From assembly GCA_947039785.1 (NCBI GenBank), contig CAMQZX010000005.1, positions 1-44,117 of the forward strand: DNA of 44,117 bases, written 5' to 3'. The notes under the pieces were generated by a model. That model was not told the DNA's origin. It made no database searches and worked only from the letters and a program-made list of their open reading frames with translations. Of this stretch, positions 41,281-44,117 are shown piece by piece (the first letter of the stretch is position 1; each line of letters starts with the position of its first letter). Both the position numbers and the translations under genes were made by a program. The DNA comes from an uncultured Lachnospiraceae bacterium (GTDB lineage Bacteria > Bacillota > Clostridia > Lachnospirales > Lachnospiraceae).

Positions 41281-43368
41281 TTAAAGAGGTGATCCCACAA
41301 AGACTGCCACAGAGCGGGCACGAATCAGAAAATGATCCTTGATGACAGGCATTTCGTGTTCCTGATAACACATGCCTGTCTCTGTGTTTACTGCCAGACG
41401 CCAGCACATATGTCCTGGTAGACCGGGGAGCAGAAACTCCTGATCTTCCCAGTATACATTCATGGCAAGATATACAATGTCGTCGTAATAACTTCCTTTG
41501 GGTTTTCCGGCAAACATAATCCCCATATATTTGGTGTCTGCTGTGATATTCCGGTCACCAGGGGTGGTGGTGTGAGCACAGATTTTCGGGAAGCCAGAGG
41601 TGGGAGAGGCAACATCACCGCTGAGTGCCTTGTGTTTTCTGCGAAAATGAATCATATAGGAGCAGAAATCAAACAAATCTCTGTTTTTCTCTAAAAGGCT
41701 CCAGTCCAGCCAGGAAGTTTCGTTGTCCTGACAATAGGGGTTGTTGTTTCCATGGCGTGTGTAGCCAAATTCATCTCCTGCGAGGAACATGGGCGTACCC
41801 CGACTGCACATGAGAACGCAGAAAGCATTTCGGATCATGCGGCGGCGCAGCCAGTTGACCTGAGGATCGCTGGTTTCTCCTTCCCAGCCGCAATTCCAGC
41901 TTCGATTGTCATCGGTACCGTCCGTGTTGCTCCAGCCGTTGGCTTCATTGTGCTTTACATTGTAGGAGTACAGGTCATAGAGGCTGAAGCCGTCATGGCA
42001 GGTGATAAAGTTTACGGAGGAGTTGTAGCCCTGGTACTTTTTCTTTACCGTGTACAGATCCGGGGATCCGGAGATTCGGTTGGCGGCGGCAGGAGCATAG
42101 CTGTAATCTCCCTTTAAATAGCTGCGCATGTCATCTCTGTATTTACCATTCCATTCGGCCCAGCGTCCTTCTGCCGGGAATTGTCCCACCTGATAGAGGC
42201 CGCCGGCATCCCAGGCTTCTGCGATCAGCTTTACATGACTGAGCACCGGGTCATATGCTAGGCTTTCCAGAAGGGGAGGACGCGTCATAGGAGAGCCGTC
42301 AGGGCTCCTTCCCAGAATGCTGGCAAGGTCAAATCGGAAGCCGTCCACACGGTATTCCAGTACCCAATAGCGAAGACAGTCCAGGATTAACTGGCGAACA
42401 ATGGGATGATTACAGTTTAAGGTGTTGCCGCAGCCGCTGAAATTGTAGTAGTAGCCTTCCGGGGTGAGCATATAGAAAATATTATTGTCCAGGCCCTTGA
42501 ATCCAAAGAAGGGGCCATTTTCATTTCCTTCTGCTGTGTGGTTGAATACCACATCTAGAATAACACCGATATTATTCTTGTGAAGTTCATCAATCAGACG
42601 CTTTAATTCTGTTCCCTCGTGGTTGTCGCGGTCTGTGGCGGCGTAGCTGGTGTTTGGCGCAAAAAAGCCGATGGGGTTGTAGCCCCAGAAATCCAGCAGC
42701 GTCTGGCCATTGTATTCCCTCATAAACATGGTCTCGTCAAATTCAAAGACAGGCATCAGTTCCACTGCGTTGATTCCCAGTTCTTTCAGATAAGGGATTT
42801 TTTCCCGGATGGCATCAAAGGTTCCGGGGTGGGTCACATTGGAAGTGGGACTTTTGGTGAAGCCCCTCACGTGAAGCTCGTAAATGATCAGATCCTGCAT
42901 GCGCAGAGGAGACTCCTCAAAATGACTCCAGTCAAAATCGTTTTTTACCACTCTGGCGCGGTAAGGGGATTCTAGGTTGGGTCTTTCTCCCCATACCTTC
43001 TGACCTGTGACAGCTTTGGCATAAGGGTCCAGTATGGGCTTGGTTTTGTCAAACAGAAGACCTTTGTCCGGATTGTAGGGCCCATCTAATTGATATGCAT
43101 ATTCCAGACCCTTGATATCCAGATCAAAAATCAGCATGGAATAAACTCTTCCCAGTTGATAGCGCTTGGGGAAGGGGATGGTGGCGAAGGGCTTGTCTTC
43201 TCCTTCATGGTACAAAAGCAGAGTACAGGAGGTGGCGTTTTGGGAGTGAATGGTAAAGTTCACCCCTTTGTTGGATACCACATTGGCTCCATTTTGTTCA
43301 TAAATTCCGGGGCATATTTTAAATCCGTTGATTTCATCCACCGGCTGGTAGTATTGTATGTCTAACAT
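41281..43368 (-). CDS. glgX: Glycogen debranching enzyme (GlgX/isoamylase-type, GH13)
   Basis: A 695-residue GH13 enzyme that hydrolyses alpha-1,6 branches of glycogen-like glucans. An N-terminal CBM48-like beta-domain (about 20-130) precedes the TIM barrel. The catalytic residues are Asp347 (VDGFRFDLAS, nucleophile), Glu384 (LIAEAWDAGG, acid/base) and Asp459 (CHDGFSL). DVVFNHTAEG is GH13 conserved region I. The long insert NEANGWSNTDGTDDNRSWNCG is typical of the GlgX/TreX isoamylase group and not of pullulanase. No signal peptide, so it acts on internal glycogen. Start: AAGGAG before the ATG at 43366-43368. No other glycogen gene is adjacent. Confidence 0.9.
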   Translation of the reverse strand: MLDIQYYQPVDEINGFKICPGIYEQNGANVVSNKGVNFTIHSQNATSCTLLLYHEGEDKPFATIPFPKRYQLGRVYSMLIFDLDIKGLEYAYQLDGPYNPDKGLLFDKTKPILDPYAKAVTGQKVWGERPNLESPYRARVVKNDFDWSHFEESPLRMQDLIIYELHVRGFTKSPTSNVTHPGTFDAIREKIPYLKELGINAVELMPVFEFDETMFMREYNGQTLLDFWGYNPIGFFAPNTSYAATDRDNHEGTELKRLIDELHKNNIGVILDVVFNHTAEGNENGPFFGFKGLDNNIFYMLTPEGYYYNFSGCGNTLNCNHPIVRQLILDCLRYWVLEYRVDGFRFDLASILGRSPDGSPMTRPPLLESLAYDPVLSHVKLIAEAWDAGGLYQVGQFPAEGRWAEWNGKYRDDMRSYLKGDYSYAPAAANRISGSPDLYTVKKKYQGYNSSVNFITCHDGFSLYDLYSYNVKHNEANGWSNTDGTDDNRSWNCGWEGETSDPQVNWLRRRMIRNAFCVLMCSRGTPMFLAGDEFGYTRHGNNNPYCQDNETSWLDWSLLEKNRDLFDFCSYMIHFRRKHKALSGDVASPTSGFPKICAHTTTPGDRNITADTKYMGIMFAGKPKGSYYDDIVYLAMNVYWEDQEFLLPGLPGHMCWRLAVNTETGMCYQEHEMPVIKDHFLIRARSVAVFVGSPL

Positions 43369-43393
43369 GGCGTTCTCCTTATCGTTATGGCAA

Positions 43394-43414
43394 AGAGCCC
43401 TGTGGCACGGCTCT
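43394..43414 (-). promoter_or_regulatory. Leader hairpin of the debranching enzyme gene
   Basis: AGAGCC (43394-43399) and GGCTCT (43409-43414) form a perfect 6-bp inverted repeat around a nine-base loop, about 25-45 bases before the start codon on the minus strand. No T-tract follows. It could be an operator or an mRNA structure. Confidence 0.45.
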
Positions 43415-43438
43415 ATATGAAATGTTGTTATGGAAGAA

Positions 43439-43467
43439 ATTATAGTTTAATTTGTTTCCAGCGTCAA
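43439..43467 (-). promoter_or_regulatory. Promoter of the debranching enzyme gene
   Basis: On the minus strand, TTGACG (43462-43467) and a perfect TATAAT (43439-43444) are separated by 17 bases. The -35 box lies inside the spacer of the divergent queH promoter. Confidence 0.75.
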
Positions 43468-43481
43468 TGTTATGATACAAT
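43452..43481 (+). promoter_or_regulatory. Probable queH promoter, overlapping the divergent one
   Basis: TTGTTT (43452-43457) and TACAAT (43476-43481) are separated by 18 bases. It overlaps the minus-strand promoter, so RNA polymerase could not fill both at once. Confidence 0.5.
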
Positions 43482-43534
43482 ATAAACGACATTGGAATCA
43501 GAAATCATATAAAACACAGAGAGGAAATGGATTT

Positions 43535-44068
43535 ATGAATCGAGTAAATTACCAGAAAGAATTGGATAAAATAATAGATCAATTAAAAACAAAGGGGGAG
43601 GTTCCCCGGCTGTTTTTGCATAGCTGCTGTGCGCCCTGCAGCAGTTATGTGCTGGAATATTTATCTCGGTATTTTGAAATTACCCTGTTTTACTTTAACC
43701 CTAACATTTCACCAGAGGAAGAATACCGCAAGCGTGTGGAAGAACAGCAACGTCTGATCCGTCAGCTTCCGGCTGTACATCCTGTTACATTTGTAGAAGG
43801 GCGGTATGAGCCTAAGGAATTTTATCATGCGGTGAAAGGCCTGGAAAAGGAGCCGGAAGGGGGAGCCAGATGCAGAGCGTGCTTTTGCCTTCGTTTGGAA
43901 GAAGCTGCTCAATTGGCAGCACAGGGGGGATATGATTATTACACCACTACCTTAAGCATCAGTCCTCTGAAAAATGCCCGGGTTCTGGCGGAAGTTTCCA
44001 TGGAGATAGGGGAAAAGTATGGTGTGCGTTGGCTGCCGTCTGATTTCAAGAAAAAGGAAGGGTACAAG
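43535..44068 (+). CDS. queH: Epoxyqueuosine reductase QueH, 3'-truncated
   Basis: The first 178 codons of QueH (formerly DUF208), which reduces epoxyqueuosine to queuosine in tRNA, replacing the unrelated QueG. The N-terminal Cys motif HSCCAPCSSY (Cys31, Cys32, Cys35) and GARCRACFCLRL (Cys113, Cys116, Cys118) are the cluster and metal ligands of the family. YDYYTTTLSISPLKN is the conserved core. The start ATG 43535 follows GAGAGGAAA. The genuine sequence ends with KKKEGYK at 44068. The codons after that (reading LSLIHISEPTR) come from a sequencing adapter. A few tens of native C-terminal residues are missing. Confidence 0.9.
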
Positions 44069-44117
44069 CTGTCTCTTATACACATCTCCGAGCCCACGAG
44101 ACTACGCTGCATGGGGG
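44069..44117. other. Illumina Nextera adapter read-through, not genomic
   Basis: From 44069 the sequence is the 19-base Tn5 mosaic end (CTGTCTCTTATACACATCT, 44069-44087) and the Nextera read-2 part CCGAGCCCACGAGAC (44088-44102). TACGCTGC (44103-44110) follows, which I recall as index N721. Then come AT, as in the start of the P7 primer, and GGGGG, typical of two-colour instruments running off the fragment. The contig ends in untrimmed adapter. Confidence 0.97.

Overview
The window looks like the end of a draft contig from a low-to-mid-GC anaerobic Firmicute of the Lachnospiraceae (Blautia-like is my guess). The grounds are the SCIFF/ScfB ranthipeptide locus placed just before secDF, the recJ-rel-hemZ-hisS-aspS order, fused SecDF, HemZ, DegV, and long Thr/Pro and Ser/Asp low-complexity linkers on exported proteins. 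Genes are dense and mostly on the + strand. No rRNA, tRNA, CRISPR array, IS element or prophage gene was seen.

Layout. 1-1.35 kb: an exported, probably sortase-anchored Pro/Thr-repeat protein. 1.4-5.6 kb: a TIGR04086 membrane protein, the six-cysteine SCIFF precursor (1867-2010, recovered by translating by eye), its radical-SAM maturase ScfB, and SecDF. 5.7-15.7 kb: housekeeping block recJ, rel (ppGpp synthetase/hydrolase), an MBL-fold hydrolase, hemZ with a C-terminal HD-GYP domain, hisS and aspS. 15.8-22.5 kb: a minus-strand lipoprotein divergent from a four-gene MacAB-like export operon (adaptor, ATPase, second adaptor, permease). 22.6-27.6 kb: a LUD-domain protein (minus), then degV-argS-HAD phosphatase-CPBP protease. 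27.9-33.9 kb: gltB-gltD glutamate synthase. 34.3-38.0 kb: a second MacAB-like operon (ATPase, adaptor, permease). 38.3-40.1 kb: secreted NlpC/P60 cell-wall hydrolase. 40.3-41.3 kb: fabH behind a FabT-box-like operator. 41.3-43.4 kb: minus-strand glycogen debranching enzyme. 43.5 kb to the end: queH, truncated.

The last 49 bases are not genomic. They match the Illumina Nextera read-through adapter, followed by what I recall as an i7 index and a poly-G tail. The genome stops at about base 44068, and the C-terminus of the last ORF is an artefact.

Most noteworthy biology: the HemZ/HD-GYP fusion, the two-adaptor export operon whose second adaptor carries a large insert in its helical hairpin, the SCIFF locus with a terminator between precursor and maturase, a terminator whose 3' arm is the next gene's Shine-Dalgarno, and a FabT-type palindrome at the fabH transcription start. 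None of these is clearly a wholly new system. Promoter, terminator and operator calls come from reading by eye, without scoring software.
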